From: JABMQW01 sp964439935
Lineage (GTDB): Bacteria; Fidelibacterota; Marinisomatia; Marinisomatales; TCS56
Reading direction: 5' to 3'
NCBI GenBank assembly: GCA_964439935.1
Contig: CAYTPW010000011.1
Span: 1-64,000 of the forward strand
Length of the DNA stretch: 64,000 nucleotides
Shown here one piece after another: positions 26,443-36,195 of the stretch. The notes beneath the pieces were generated by a model. The model saw only the letters and a list, made by a program, of their open reading frames with translations, did no database searches and was not told the DNA's origin. Position numbers and translations under genes: made by a program. Numbering within the stretch: the stretch's first letter is position 1; each line of letters begins with the position of its first letter.

Positions 26443-29079
26443 ATGAAGATAAAAATATTACTACCATTTCTCCTGCTAACCATCCTTCTGCAAATTGGAT
26501 TTGCGTCTACTACCGGCAAGATTACCGGTAGAATTCTGAATGCTGCTACCGGAGAACCGTTGATTGGTGTCAATGTGATCGTCGAAGGTTCTTCCCTCGG
26601 TGCTGCTGCCGATTTGGATGGTTATTACATGATTTTAAATATTAGACCCGGTATTTATACTTTGCGCGCCACGATGATCGGATATAAAAATGTTGTCCAG
26701 CAGAATGTCAAGGTAAACATCGATTTGACTACGGTGATTGATTTTAATATGGAAATGTCCACACTGCTGGGGGAAGAAGTTGTGGTCGTTGCCCGGGAAC
26801 CGGCTGTTAAAATGGGTGTAACGTCAACGACTTTTAGTGTTAGCAGCGAACAGATTGCTCAACTCCAGATCGAGGAATTTGATGATCTGCTGAATTTGCA
26901 GGCTGGAGTTTATGAAGGGCATTTCAGAGGTGGTCGATCCAATGAGGTAATGTATATTATTGATGGCGTCCCCATGAACGATGTGTATTCCGGGGAAGTG
27001 GCTTATGAAATTGATAACGAAATGGTATCACAGGTCGAAATTATCAGCGGTACTTTTAATGCTGAATACGGCCAGGCCATGTCAGGAATTGTTAACATTG
27101 TAACTAAAGAAGGGCAGGAGCAATACGAGGGTAAATTGTCTTACTATCTCGGTAATTATTACAGTACCCATAAAGATTTATATTTATACATTAACACTTT
27201 TCGTCCGCTAGGAATTCAGAATTTTAAATTGAATCTAAGTGGTCCAATTCCGATACTTAAAAATACAACTTTCTTTTTATTGGGCCGCAAATATTCCAGT
27301 GGTGGATACATTTACGGTCAGAGGCTGTTTAATCCGTCAGATTTTTCCAATTTTTCTGATTCGGAAATCCCAGTTATCCAGAGCACCGGCGATGGCGAAT
27401 ACGTATCAATGAATCCAAATGATGAATTGACACTGAACGGTAAAATAACCTGCCGTTTATCCAATACAAATAAACTCAGCTATTCAGCCTTGTACCAGCA
27501 GAAACTGTTCCGAGAATATGAGCATCTATTTAAATATAATCCTGATGGTAATTACCAGCGGGAAAGTTTTGATTATAATAATTCCCTGCAACTAAACCAT
27601 ATCTTTTCACCGGGCACTTTTGTCATGATTAATTTTGCTCAACTGTTTTCCAAATTCGGTCAGTTTGTCTATGATGAAAATCTACAGGAAAATTATGTTG
27701 ATCGAGATCATTTCACTGGTACCGGAGCCACCGGATTTTCAACTGGCGGTATGCGTATGTGGCACCATTATCGTAGCAATTTGACCAATATTGCCAAATT
27801 GGACCTTACCAGCCAAATTACACGTGACCAGAAGATTGTGGCCGGATTGAGTTTTAGACAGTATGAATTGAAATTGCAGGAGTATTATTTGTATGTTGAT
27901 GAAAATGGAATTCTCCAACGAGCACCTGAGACCAGTTGGTACAATAATCGCTACACCCATAATCCTATTGAAGTGGCAGCCTATTTCCAGGATAAAATTG
28001 AAATGGGCGAAATGATAATCAATGCCGGACTGCGTTATGATTATTTCGATCCCGCCGATAGTATTCTCAGCCAATATTACGATACCAGAACTGCCGATCG
28101 GATCCGTGCAGAAACATCAGCACAGTTAAGTCCCCGTTTTGGTATCGCCTATCCCATTTCTGATGAGGGTGTTATCCATTTTTCATACGGCCATTTTTTC
28201 CAGATTCCGAATTTTGAATACCTGTATGTGAACCCTGATTTTGAAGTTTCACTGATCCAAATTGCCGGTGATCAGCCACCGCGGGGACGATTCAATGCAA
28301 TGGGCAATGCCGAGCTTCAACCTCAGAAAACCGTACAGTATGAGATTGGTTTTAAGCAGGCTTTAACCAGTGATTTCACAGTGGAATTGACTGGATATAA
28401 CAAGGATATCAGAGATCTGATTGGACTTGAAACACGTACCGATGTCTATGGTGGGAAATTTTGGCGTTTTATCAATCGCGACTATGCTAATATTAAGGGA
28501 GTTACACTTGCCTTAGAAAAACTCCAACGCCGTCCGGGCAGCATTGGATTTTCACTCGACTACACATTCCAGGTGGCTACCGGTAATGCTTCTGATCCAA
28601 ACGATGAATGGTTAAACCAAACACAGGACCCACCTATCCAGAGCGAGAAGAAACGCCGGCCTTTGAACTGGGATCAGACCCACGCCCTGAATCTGAGTGC
28701 TACCACGGCGGTTCAAGGCTACCATATCAGTGTGATTGCCCAGGTCGGCAGCGGAACTCCCTACACAAGATCCTCGGCGCGTTATTCTAATCGGATTCTT
28801 AATGGCGAGAACAAGCCCATGACCATGACTGTCGATTTTAATTTAGCTAAAGATATCACAATTGGCAGTGTTGTCTTCCATCCCTATTTAAAGATTTATA
28901 ATCTACTGGACCGTAAAAATAATAAGGAAGTTTTCAAATCTAGTGGCTCAGCTGATTATTCATATGAAATGAATTTTGAAAATTATATCGGGATTAGAAC
29001 TCAGGAAGAATTTTTCACCAGGCCGGATTATTATTATGAACCACGACGAATTATTGTCGGCTTCTCTTTTGGTTTTTAA
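26443..29079 (+). CDS. TonB-dependent receptor with carboxypeptidase-regulatory domain
   Basis: About 878 aa from ATG 26443, which gives a clean signal peptide and a GAGAAAG site. An upstream in-frame ATG lies inside the hairpin and is unlikely. Residues 22-105 are a CarboxypepD_reg-like domain (Gly-Arg-Ile-Leu-Asn-Ala-Ala-Thr-Gly-Glu-Pro-Leu-Ile-Gly). About 120-235 is the plug, with His-Phe-Arg-Gly-Gly-Arg and Asn-Ala-Glu-Tyr-Gly-Gln-Ala. The rest is the 22-strand barrel, ending in Phe-Ser-Phe-Gly-Phe. It should import oligosaccharides across the outer membrane using TonB energy. No SusD gene follows. Instead a FnIII/T9SS-like surface protein is encoded 37 bp downstream. Paralogue at 54236. 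Confidence 0.9.
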   Translation: MKIKILLPFLLLTILLQIGFASTTGKITGRILNAATGEPLIGVNVIVEGSSLGAAADLDGYYMILNIRPGIYTLRATMIGYKNVVQQNVKVNIDLTTVIDFNMEMSTLLGEEVVVVAREPAVKMGVTSTTFSVSSEQIAQLQIEEFDDLLNLQAGVYEGHFRGGRSNEVMYIIDGVPMNDVYSGEVAYEIDNEMVSQVEIISGTFNAEYGQAMSGIVNIVTKEGQEQYEGKLSYYLGNYYSTHKDLYLYINTFRPLGIQNFKLNLSGPIPILKNTTFFLLGRKYSSGGYIYGQRLFNPSDFSNFSDSEIPVIQSTGDGEYVSMNPNDELTLNGKITCRLSNTNKLSYSALYQQKLFREYEHLFKYNPDGNYQRESFDYNNSLQLNHIFSPGTFVMINFAQLFSKFGQFVYDENLQENYVDRDHFTGTGATGFSTGGMRMWHHYRSNLTNIAKLDLTSQITRDQKIVAGLSFRQYELKLQEYYLYVDENGILQRAPETSWYNNRYTHNPIEVAAYFQDKIEMGEMIINAGLRYDYFDPADSILSQYYDTRTADRIRAETSAQLSPRFGIAYPISDEGVIHFSYGHFFQIPNFEYLYVNPDFEVSLIQIAGDQPPRGRFNAMGNAELQPQKTVQYEIGFKQALTSDFTVELTGYNKDIRDLIGLETRTDVYGGKFWRFINRDYANIKGVTLALEKLQRRPGSIGFSLDYTFQVATGNASDPNDEWLNQTQDPPIQSEKKRRPLNWDQTHALNLSATTAVQGYHISVIAQVGSGTPYTRSSARYSNRILNGENKPMTMTVDFNLAKDITIGSVVFHPYLKIYNLLDRKNNKEVFKSSGSADYSYEMNFENYIGIRTQEEFFTRPDYYYEPRRIIVGFSFGF

Positions 29080-29115
29080 TCCCTTGAGAGCATCAGGATA
29101 CAGAAGGGTAAACTC

Positions 29116-32100
29116 ATGTCAGTAAAAAGTATTTCAAGCTCAATTTCAAAAATAAAGATAGTCTGGCTGTTAACGGTGCTGGTTTGTGGTTTTTTGGCAA
29201 TGGTGAATGCGCAGACAGATCCTGAAAAGCGTGGGAATGCACTCTATCGCCGGATCGGATTAATGGATGGAAATCTAGTTCAAACATTGTTCAAGAATTA
29301 TGGTGAGGTGACGGATTATCCCAACGAACCATCTGCTAACTGGCCATCACTAGGTCGTCATTATTGTGACGGTGTAGCCCTGATCGTATCGGTAGAAGTG
29401 GAAAATAGTCTTCAGGAAACGATCCATCCTATGGAAACACAATATCGTGAATTCACTGATGTTTCGCCGGAAGATATCCCCTGGGGATTCGAGCCGCGAC
29501 CCTACTGGTTTAATATGGACACGCGAGAAAATAGATTTCCCGCAATGAGTAATGATTCAATTAGTTGGCCGGAGACCTGGCCGGATCGTTCGAGCTCCTG
29601 GGACAATTACTGGAATGGCTATTTCGGCAAAGGGATATTTAATGCCGATTTGGAAACGGTATTTGTTTTTGATGACGATCCTGACAAGGAACCAAATCTA
29701 CAGATGAATTATTATTGCGATGATACTGATTCCACCCGCGGTGGACTGGGTTTGTGGGTCAAAACTCGTGGCTTTCAGTGGAGTCAGGTGTTGGCAGAAG
29801 ACTGCATTTTCTGGCTCTATAATATTACTAATGAATCGACTCACGAATATGAAAAGACGTTTTATTCCCAGTATATTGATTGGGGCATTGGTGGGGTGGA
29901 GGATGGTGCCGATGACATCGGTATGTATGATTCTGATCTTGACATTGCCTATGCTTACGACACTGATGGTATTGGTACACCAGGCAACTGGTCACCGGTG
30001 GGTTACGCCGGCTACGCCTTTTTAGAGAGCCCGGGCATTGAATCCGATTTAGTTGATAATGACAACGACGGTATTATTGATGAAAAACGCTATAGCGATG
30101 GACCAGGAGAATATCTAAGTGTTTATCCCTACGGGTTTACTGTTGAGCAATGGTCCGCTTTTGAACAGGCCTACTATCGATCTCCCGGACCGCACTGGTC
30201 AGAAGATGAAGATTGTGACTGGCGGCCGTTTGGTGATTTGAACAATAATGGAGTTCGAGATGATAATGAGCAAATTAATGATGATCTCGGCGCTGATGGT
30301 GTTGGACCATTTGATATACATTACCAAGGACCAGACGACGGCGAATCTGATGGTATGCCTACTGATGGTGAACCAAATTACAATGCCACCGACCCTGACG
30401 AATCCGACCAGATTGGTTTAACCGGTTTCGATGTCTTTGCCACCCACGATTATGAATTGACCAACGATGAGGAAAACTGGAATGTTTTCCGACGGGCTTT
30501 ACCGCCTCATGATCAGATTCTACGACCCAATAATCTGGCCATGTTTTTTTCTTCAGGTATTTTTCCGCTTGCTGTTGGACAAACCGAACGCTATTCCATG
30601 GCTTTACTTTTTGGCGAGGATCTGGATGATCTGATAAAAAATAAAAATACCGTTCAGCAAATCTACAATGCCGACTATCGCTTTTCAAAACCGCCCCTGA
30701 AACCATCTTTAAAAGTCATCCCTGGTGATGACAAAGTGACCCTTATCTGGGACGACGTAGCCGAAAGGTCATTCGACCCATTTTTGCAGGAATTTGATTT
30801 CGAAGGTTACATGATTTATAAAAGTACCGAACCACAATTCTTGGAAAGTAAAGTAATTACAGATGCATATGGTAATAAAACTTATCGCAAACCGGTGGCT
30901 CAATTCGATTTACAGGATGGCAAGCAGGGTCCTCATCCTGTCGATATTTATGGTATTAAATATAATTTAGGCACCGATTCGGGGCTTAAACATACCTGGA
31001 TCGATCAGGATGTATATAATGGGCAAACATATTATTATACTGTTGTCAGCTATGATTACGGACTGGTTAATTACGGCAGCACCGGTGCCGAAGGCATATC
31101 TCCCTCCGAATGTTCTTCAATTATTAAAACTAATTCATTGGGTGATGTAATATTTATGGATATAAACACTGGTACAGCCACACCCAGGCCTGGATCGGCC
31201 GGCTATCAAGATGCCCGGGTTCTCGATGACATCGTCCACATCGGCCCAGGTAGCGGTTCGGTTTCCGTGCAGGTAGTTGATGAATATGCCGTTCCTTCCG
31301 GACAGTCGACTTACGAGATTTCATTTCTGAACATCGGCAAGTTCAACACCTATCCTTATCCGTATTTACTTTTAAGAGACGTTGTCAATGATACACTGGT
31401 AATCGATTCACTGTTAATCAATCTGGAAAACCAGGAAACGCCATTGTTTTACGGGACAGTTATAACAGTCGAAAATGACTATATACACAATGGGAGTACT
31501 TCAATCGATTCAACAGTGTTATTTGATCGAAATGCAAGCTACTGGTCGAGTGGGTCCTCGGATTGGGAGCCAAAAGTCCGCATGAACCCGGATTGGGAAT
31601 TTATTGTCGAAAGAAAATGGAATGTGGCACTGCCGTCAGACTTTGAAATTCGATTTCACGATTTCGATTCGGTTGTGACCACCTCCTTCAATCAATTTGG
31701 TTTTTTCCCATACCCATCAAATGTTGAGGTCTATAATGTTACTGATTCCGTGTTTATGGATTATGGTATTCTGGATAATGATTTAGATCAGAAATATAGT
31801 TTAGGTGATGATATTGCGATCATTGTACCTGACGATGATTTCATCCTGGGAGCCAGGACCAGTTGGACAATCAATTTTCTCAGCAAGTTTGAAACAGATA
31901 CGATTTTCACTGACACTGGTTTCGAAATTGATACGGTATGGCTTACGGTAGATCCACCTGAAGCCGGTGACACTTATCTGCTGAAAACCACTAAACCATT
32001 TCGTAGTGGCGATCTCTTTCGGTTCACTTTGCAGGGACCGGATTCGAGCGATACACGGGCTAAGGATGAACTTGCTGATATCTGTGTTGTACCTAATCCC

Positions 32101-32385
32101 TATGTTGTTACAGCGGCCTGGGAACCAAAGAGTTATTACCAATTCGGTCGAGGTGAACGGAGGATTCACTTTTTCCACCTGCCGCAAAACTGCACCATTC
32201 GAATATATACTTTACGCGGATACCTGGTTGATACAATCACCCATAACGGCCTGGCTTCCGATGGTATGGAGCCTTGGGACCTGTTATCCAAAGATGGCCA
32301 GGATATATCCTATGGCATTTACATTTATCATGTGGACGCTCCCGGAGTGGGCGAGAAGACCGGAAAATTTGCCATAATCAAATGA
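29116..32385 (+). CDS. Large FnIII surface protein paired with TBDT
   Basis: A 1089-aa protein. The signal peptide ends near Val-Asn-Ala-Gln (residue 33). A large Asp/Trp/Tyr-rich N-terminal region contains calcium-loop-like sequences (Asp-Asn-Asp-Asn-Asp-Gly; Asp-Leu-Asn-Asn-Asn-Gly). A fibronectin type III-like domain starts near residue 525. The C-terminal FlgD/T9SS-like module from about residue 987 opens with Val-Val-Pro-Asn-Pro-Tyr and ends Gly-Lys-Phe-Ala-Ile-Ile-Lys. The same three-part plan is found in the protein at 57300, also next to a TBDT. It likely sits on the cell surface above the receptor and binds glycan, the job SusD does elsewhere; this is inference. The next gene overlaps by 4 bp. 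Confidence 0.75.
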   Translation: MSVKSISSSISKIKIVWLLTVLVCGFLAMVNAQTDPEKRGNALYRRIGLMDGNLVQTLFKNYGEVTDYPNEPSANWPSLGRHYCDGVALIVSVEVENSLQETIHPMETQYREFTDVSPEDIPWGFEPRPYWFNMDTRENRFPAMSNDSISWPETWPDRSSSWDNYWNGYFGKGIFNADLETVFVFDDDPDKEPNLQMNYYCDDTDSTRGGLGLWVKTRGFQWSQVLAEDCIFWLYNITNESTHEYEKTFYSQYIDWGIGGVEDGADDIGMYDSDLDIAYAYDTDGIGTPGNWSPVGYAGYAFLESPGIESDLVDNDNDGIIDEKRYSDGPGEYLSVYPYGFTVEQWSAFEQAYYRSPGPHWSEDEDCDWRPFGDLNNNGVRDDNEQINDDLGADGVGPFDIHYQGPDDGESDGMPTDGEPNYNATDPDESDQIGLTGFDVFATHDYELTNDEENWNVFRRALPPHDQILRPNNLAMFFSSGIFPLAVGQTERYSMALLFGEDLDDLIKNKNTVQQIYNADYRFSKPPLKPSLKVIPGDDKVTLIWDDVAERSFDPFLQEFDFEGYMIYKSTEPQFLESKVITDAYGNKTYRKPVAQFDLQDGKQGPHPVDIYGIKYNLGTDSGLKHTWIDQDVYNGQTYYYTVVSYDYGLVNYGSTGAEGISPSECSSIIKTNSLGDVIFMDINTGTATPRPGSAGYQDARVLDDIVHIGPGSGSVSVQVVDEYAVPSGQSTYEISFLNIGKFNTYPYPYLLLRDVVNDTLVIDSLLINLENQETPLFYGTVITVENDYIHNGSTSIDSTVLFDRNASYWSSGSSDWEPKVRMNPDWEFIVERKWNVALPSDFEIRFHDFDSVVTTSFNQFGFFPYPSNVEVYNVTDSVFMDYGILDNDLDQKYSLGDDIAIIVPDDDFILGARTSWTINFLSKFETDTIFTDTGFEIDTVWLTVDPPEAGDTYLLKTTKPFRSGDLFRFTLQGPDSSDTRAKDELADICVVPNPYVVTAAWEPKSYYQFGRGERRIHFFHLPQNCTIRIYTLRGYLVDTITHNGLASDGMEPWDLLSKDGQDISYGIYIYHVDAPGVGEKTGKFAIIK

Positions 32386-33767
32386 AGTGGTTTACCCAGA
32401 TAACAGTTGTTTGTAGCGGGGTTGCGGTATTTACCCTTTTTACCTGTGATAGAATCGACCAGCAACAAATCAATGTTGCAAAGGTAAATGACCGCTCAAT
32501 TCCCGCCTCTGAATTTCGCCAGGCTTATGAATATGCACCTTCAACCGTGACCCGAGCTGGCTTTAGGGCATCCTATGATTCTATTCTAAATGGAATGATT
32601 GATCGCCTGTTGTTGGCGGAATTGGGATATAAAAAGGGTTATGATTCCGATGCCAACCTGCGAAAAATAGTAGATTATTATAAACGTGCAGCCATTACCA
32701 GGGAATTGTTTTTACGGCATATTCGCGATTCAGTTAATATTGCTGATGACGAAATCAGACTTGCCTATGACCAACAGAAGACCACCCTATTTGTCAAACA
32801 TTATGTTTTTCCCAATGGAGCCACAGTGGAACGTGAAATAAACAATCTTGCGTCTCTCGACCACACGCCCGTGAGTGCGAATGCCCGATCGATTGAACAT
32901 CCTGAATTTGGTATTGTCGATCTGGTAAGGTGGAACGAACACAGGCAAGAGTTGGAACAATTACTATATTCACTGGAACTACATCAGCCGTCGCCGCCAA
33001 TTCAAGGTAAAGGCAGTTATCATTTGTATATGGTTGTTGATTGGGAAAAAGATTCCTTTCTCACTGAAAATGATTATTTAAATCGGAAAGAATCTCTGGT
33101 GACTGTAATCCGAAAGCGTAAAGAACATCGTATGGCCTATGAATTTGTAAGCCGTATCATGGATCCGCAAAATCTACATTTTAAAGCTGTCGGATTAAAT
33201 CAACTGGTGGAACACCTATCGAATATTTATAATGATATTCCTCCAGAATTAAGGTTACAACAAACCATGGAAATCCCCTATCAGATCAATTCTGGTTCAG
33301 ATCTCACCGGTCAGCCGTTGGCTATTTTTGGGGACATGGAATGGACAATTGGTGATTTCCTTTTCTATTACGAGTTGAAGCCGTTGCCGATTAACTATAT
33401 CAATCAGGCGTCCATAAATAATTCAGTCAAGAATAACGTTGCGATATATGTACGCGATTTTGTTTTATCCGAGCAGGGGATAGCGGAAGGTCTTGCCCAC
33501 AGGGAGGCCGTGATACAGGAAGAACGCAACTGGACCGAACAATTATTAGCAAACCTGGTTCGCCGCGATCTATCTACTACCTGGTCTGAATCTATGAGCG
33601 CTGAAGACTTGACATCTTCGGAATTTGAGTCATTATTCTCCAATTATCTAGATTCGTTAAGATCAATCAATACCATCTCTATCGACACCACTAATCTTTA
33701 TTCCATCACAACTTCTGCCAGTGGTCAACCACGTAAAATTGATTTTGTCAGCACCCTATTACCATGA
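32382..33767 (+). CDS. Peptidyl-prolyl isomerase-like lipoprotein (PPIC/SurA type)
   Basis: 461 aa from the ATG at 32382, which overlaps the previous stop as ATGA. The lipobox Leu-Phe-Thr-Cys ends the signal. The mature N-terminus (Val-Ala-Lys-Val-Asn-Asp-Arg-x-Ile) and the helical Leu-Leu-x-x-Leu segments resemble SurA/PrsA parvulin proteins. A parvulin-like middle is suggested but its core residues are not strongly conserved, so it may act as a chaperone only. The tight overlaps with the surface-protein gene and the PorV-like gene suggest it helps fold those outer-membrane parts. No equivalent exists in the second trio. Confidence 0.65.
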   Translation: MKWFTQITVVCSGVAVFTLFTCDRIDQQQINVAKVNDRSIPASEFRQAYEYAPSTVTRAGFRASYDSILNGMIDRLLLAELGYKKGYDSDANLRKIVDYYKRAAITRELFLRHIRDSVNIADDEIRLAYDQQKTTLFVKHYVFPNGATVEREINNLASLDHTPVSANARSIEHPEFGIVDLVRWNEHRQELEQLLYSLELHQPSPPIQGKGSYHLYMVVDWEKDSFLTENDYLNRKESLVTVIRKRKEHRMAYEFVSRIMDPQNLHFKAVGLNQLVEHLSNIYNDIPPELRLQQTMEIPYQINSGSDLTGQPLAIFGDMEWTIGDFLFYYELKPLPINYINQASINNSVKNNVAIYVRDFVLSEQGIAEGLAHREAVIQEERNWTEQLLANLVRRDLSTTWSESMSAEDLTSSEFESLFSNYLDSLRSINTISIDTTNLYSITTSASGQPRKIDFVSTLLP

Positions 33768-34819
33768 CAAAAATGGAGCACCAAATGTTTATCCAACACT
33801 TGCGATTCTTCGTAATAATAATATTAATCCTATCATTGCCGGTATTGGTCTTTGCCTCCGGTGAACGCCTATCTAATGTGGGCACAACCGCAGCATCATT
33901 TCTTGAAGTTGGGATCGGAGCGCGGGCAGTATCGATGGGAGGTGCTTTTGTAGCAGTGGCCAACGATGCTTCTTGCCTGTACTGGAATCCCGCCGGGATT
34001 AGTCGGTTGAAAGGAGGGGAATTTCTGTTTGAACACATCGACTGGTTTGTGGACGTTAGTTTTGATCATATAAGTACTGTAATTCCAATAGGACAATTGG
34101 GAGCGGTGGGAGCATTTATAACGAGTGTAACAATACCACAAATGAAAGTACGTACCAGAGAATATGCCGATGGAACCGGTGAATATTTTGATGCTGCTGA
34201 TTTGGTCTTCGGCATGTCCTACGCAAAAAACCTAACAGATCGTTTTTCAATCGGATTTAATGGAAAATATATCAGTCAACGAATTTGGCATGAAAAGGCC
34301 AACAGTATTGCCATTGATATTGGTACGCTTTATTATACCGGCATCGGAAATCTGGTGATCGGCGCGACAATAAGTAATTTTGGTTCATCCATGCAATTGG
34401 ATGGTAGCGATTTGATCATTTATCACGACACAGACCCCCTGATTGATGGTAATAATGATCGGATTATGGGCAAGAAAATGACCGATGAATGGTCACTACC
34501 GCTAAATATGCAGTTTGGAATTTCCTATAAATTAATTGATACTCGAATGACCCGGCTTACTCTGGCTGCCGATGCTTTGCATCCGATTAATAATAGTGAA
34601 AGTGTTAACGCCGGTATTGAGTGGGGATTATTGAATACCCTGTTTTTTCGTGGCGGATATAAAGCTATTGGGCAGGAGGATAGTGAGGAAGGTTTCACGA
34701 TTGGTGGTGGAATTAATTATAAATTGTTCGGTTCCTTTGCGATCCGTATGGATTATGCCTATGCTGATTTTGGTCGTTTAGCCGGTGTTCAAAGATATAC
34801 GCTTTTTCTAAAATTTTAG
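33764..34819 (+). CDS. PorV/UPF0164-family outer-membrane barrel
   Basis: A 351-aa protein. After the signal peptide (about 1-32) comes the UPF0164/PorV hallmark Phe-Leu-Glu-Val-Gly-Ile-Gly-Ala-Arg-Ala-x-x-Met-Gly-Gly-Ala-Phe, then Asp-Ala-Ser-x-x-Tyr-Trp-Asn-Pro-Ala-Gly. A 14-strand FadL-like barrel pattern follows and ends in an aromatic Leu-Phe-Leu-Lys-Phe strand. PorV proteins collect T9SS cargo at the outer membrane and keep some of it on the surface. This copy is coupled by a 4-bp ATGA overlap to the isomerase gene, so a dedicated partner for the T9SS-like surface protein is the simplest reading. Paralogue at 59616. Confidence 0.8.
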   Translation: MTKMEHQMFIQHLRFFVIIILILSLPVLVFASGERLSNVGTTAASFLEVGIGARAVSMGGAFVAVANDASCLYWNPAGISRLKGGEFLFEHIDWFVDVSFDHISTVIPIGQLGAVGAFITSVTIPQMKVRTREYADGTGEYFDAADLVFGMSYAKNLTDRFSIGFNGKYISQRIWHEKANSIAIDIGTLYYTGIGNLVIGATISNFGSSMQLDGSDLIIYHDTDPLIDGNNDRIMGKKMTDEWSLPLNMQFGISYKLIDTRMTRLTLAADALHPINNSESVNAGIEWGLLNTLFFRGGYKAIGQEDSEEGFTIGGGINYKLFGSFAIRMDYAYADFGRLAGVQRYTLFLKF

Positions 34820-34883
34820 ATAATGGCTAATCGTACCTGCGAATGTCATACATTAACAATATGCGCCGTATATATAGCCTAGA

Positions 34884-36194
34884 ATGCTATTATCAATAAT
34901 TCGATCACTATCTGTTTTTCTTTTAATTGTCCTGATCGTTTTCGGAGGCTGTGGGAAAGTTTCCGATACGGACGGAATCGTACGATTGACCTACTGGTCA
35001 TCAACCAATCCCTATGAAATCGAACTTGCCGAAGAACTTGTTTCCGAATGGAATTCCACTTATCCTGATACTCAGGTAAACTTGCAACCGCTGCCGGAAG
35101 GACGGAGTGGCGAAGAAGTGTTAATTATTGCTGCAGCCGGGGGTACGGCACCGGATATTTGCTCAAATGTCCCACCGGTGATTGTTCCGCTACTGGCGAA
35201 AGGCCACGTTCTTGTGCCTGTTGATCGTTTCGACGATGGACGGGATTATCTCGCTCAGCGTATTCCTGAAGACTTGCTGCATACTTTTATCGCCGGTGAT
35301 GGAAAACTGTACCAGATACCCTGGAAAGGGAATCCGATTATGGTGCAGTACAATATGGGTATCCTCAAAGAAGTTGGTTACGATCACCTGCCCGCGACCT
35401 GGTCGGAATGGGCGGATCTGGCAACACTGACCAGTGGTGATACGGATGGCGATGGATGGGACGACCGCTGGATGGGAGATATAAATATCGTTTCCGAATG
35501 GCGCCAACGCCTGTTTGATTTCTATCCCTTTTTTATCGCTGCCAGCGGTGGTCAAACCATTTTAAAAAATAACCGTGTAATCAATTTTGATAACCAGGTA
35601 GCACAGGATATATTAGAATTTTTTGCCAATGGATTTCGGGAAGGATGGTATGCCAATTCAATTTGGATCGGAGATCAATTTTTACGAGGTCATATGACAG
35701 CCCACATAACCGGTCCCTGGAATATTTCGCACACTGAACGATTTAAACCCGATGGCTTCGAATATGCATTCGGTCCCATTCCGGTACCAGATGATTTTAC
35801 AGGGGATCATTATACTTTCGGCGATCCGAAAAGCATCGGTATATTTTCGACAACCAAGCACCCGCAAGCTGCCTGGAAATTTGTTAAATTTCTTATATCC
35901 CGCCAGGCGGACCTGCAATTACTGGAAATATGTGCACAATTACCTCTCAGAAAAGACCTTCTGATAGACTCATTATATGTTCCCTATTTCGGAGAAAATC
36001 CAATGATGGGACAATTTGCCGAATTGGTGCCCTATACCCGTGGATTTGACCAGAATCCGGCCTTACAGGAAGTGTTTGACGCAATTAATGAACAGTTTGA
36101 TGCTGTTTGTATTCAGGGCCGACGAGAACCGAGGGAAGGCATTCGCCGAGCTGTAAAAAGGAGCACCAATGTTTTAAAAGCCCGGGGGCTCTAA
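34884..36194 (+). CDS. Sugar ABC transporter substrate-binding lipoprotein
   Basis: A 436-aa protein. The lipobox Phe-Gly-Gly-Cys has Cys near residue 23. It is a family 1 extracellular solute-binding protein: Tyr-Trp-Ser-Ser opening strand, Ala-Ala-Ala-Gly-Gly-Thr-Ala-Pro-Asp-Ile cleft motif, Gly-Pro-Trp-Asn-Ile at the hinge, and Thr-Lys-His-Pro-Gln-Ala-Ala-Trp-Lys-Phe-Val-Lys-Phe near the end. It delivers a sugar or oligosaccharide to the two permeases encoded directly downstream (1-bp and 0-bp gaps). The distant ATPase at 42939 completes the CUT1 system. The specific ligand is unknown. Confidence 0.9.
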   Translation: MLLSIIRSLSVFLLIVLIVFGGCGKVSDTDGIVRLTYWSSTNPYEIELAEELVSEWNSTYPDTQVNLQPLPEGRSGEEVLIIAAAGGTAPDICSNVPPVIVPLLAKGHVLVPVDRFDDGRDYLAQRIPEDLLHTFIAGDGKLYQIPWKGNPIMVQYNMGILKEVGYDHLPATWSEWADLATLTSGDTDGDGWDDRWMGDINIVSEWRQRLFDFYPFFIAASGGQTILKNNRVINFDNQVAQDILEFFANGFREGWYANSIWIGDQFLRGHMTAHITGPWNISHTERFKPDGFEYAFGPIPVPDDFTGDHYTFGDPKSIGIFSTTKHPQAAWKFVKFLISRQADLQLLEICAQLPLRKDLLIDSLYVPYFGENPMMGQFAELVPYTRGFDQNPALQEVFDAINEQFDAVCIQGRREPREGIRRAVKRSTNVLKARGL

Positions 36195-36195
36195 G

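Noticed and set aside
29116..32385. SusD identity for the gene after the TBDT
   Set aside because: SusD proteins are helical lipoproteins of about 500-600 aa with a lipobox. This product is 1089 aa, has no lipobox, and is beta/FnIII-rich with a T9SS-like tail.
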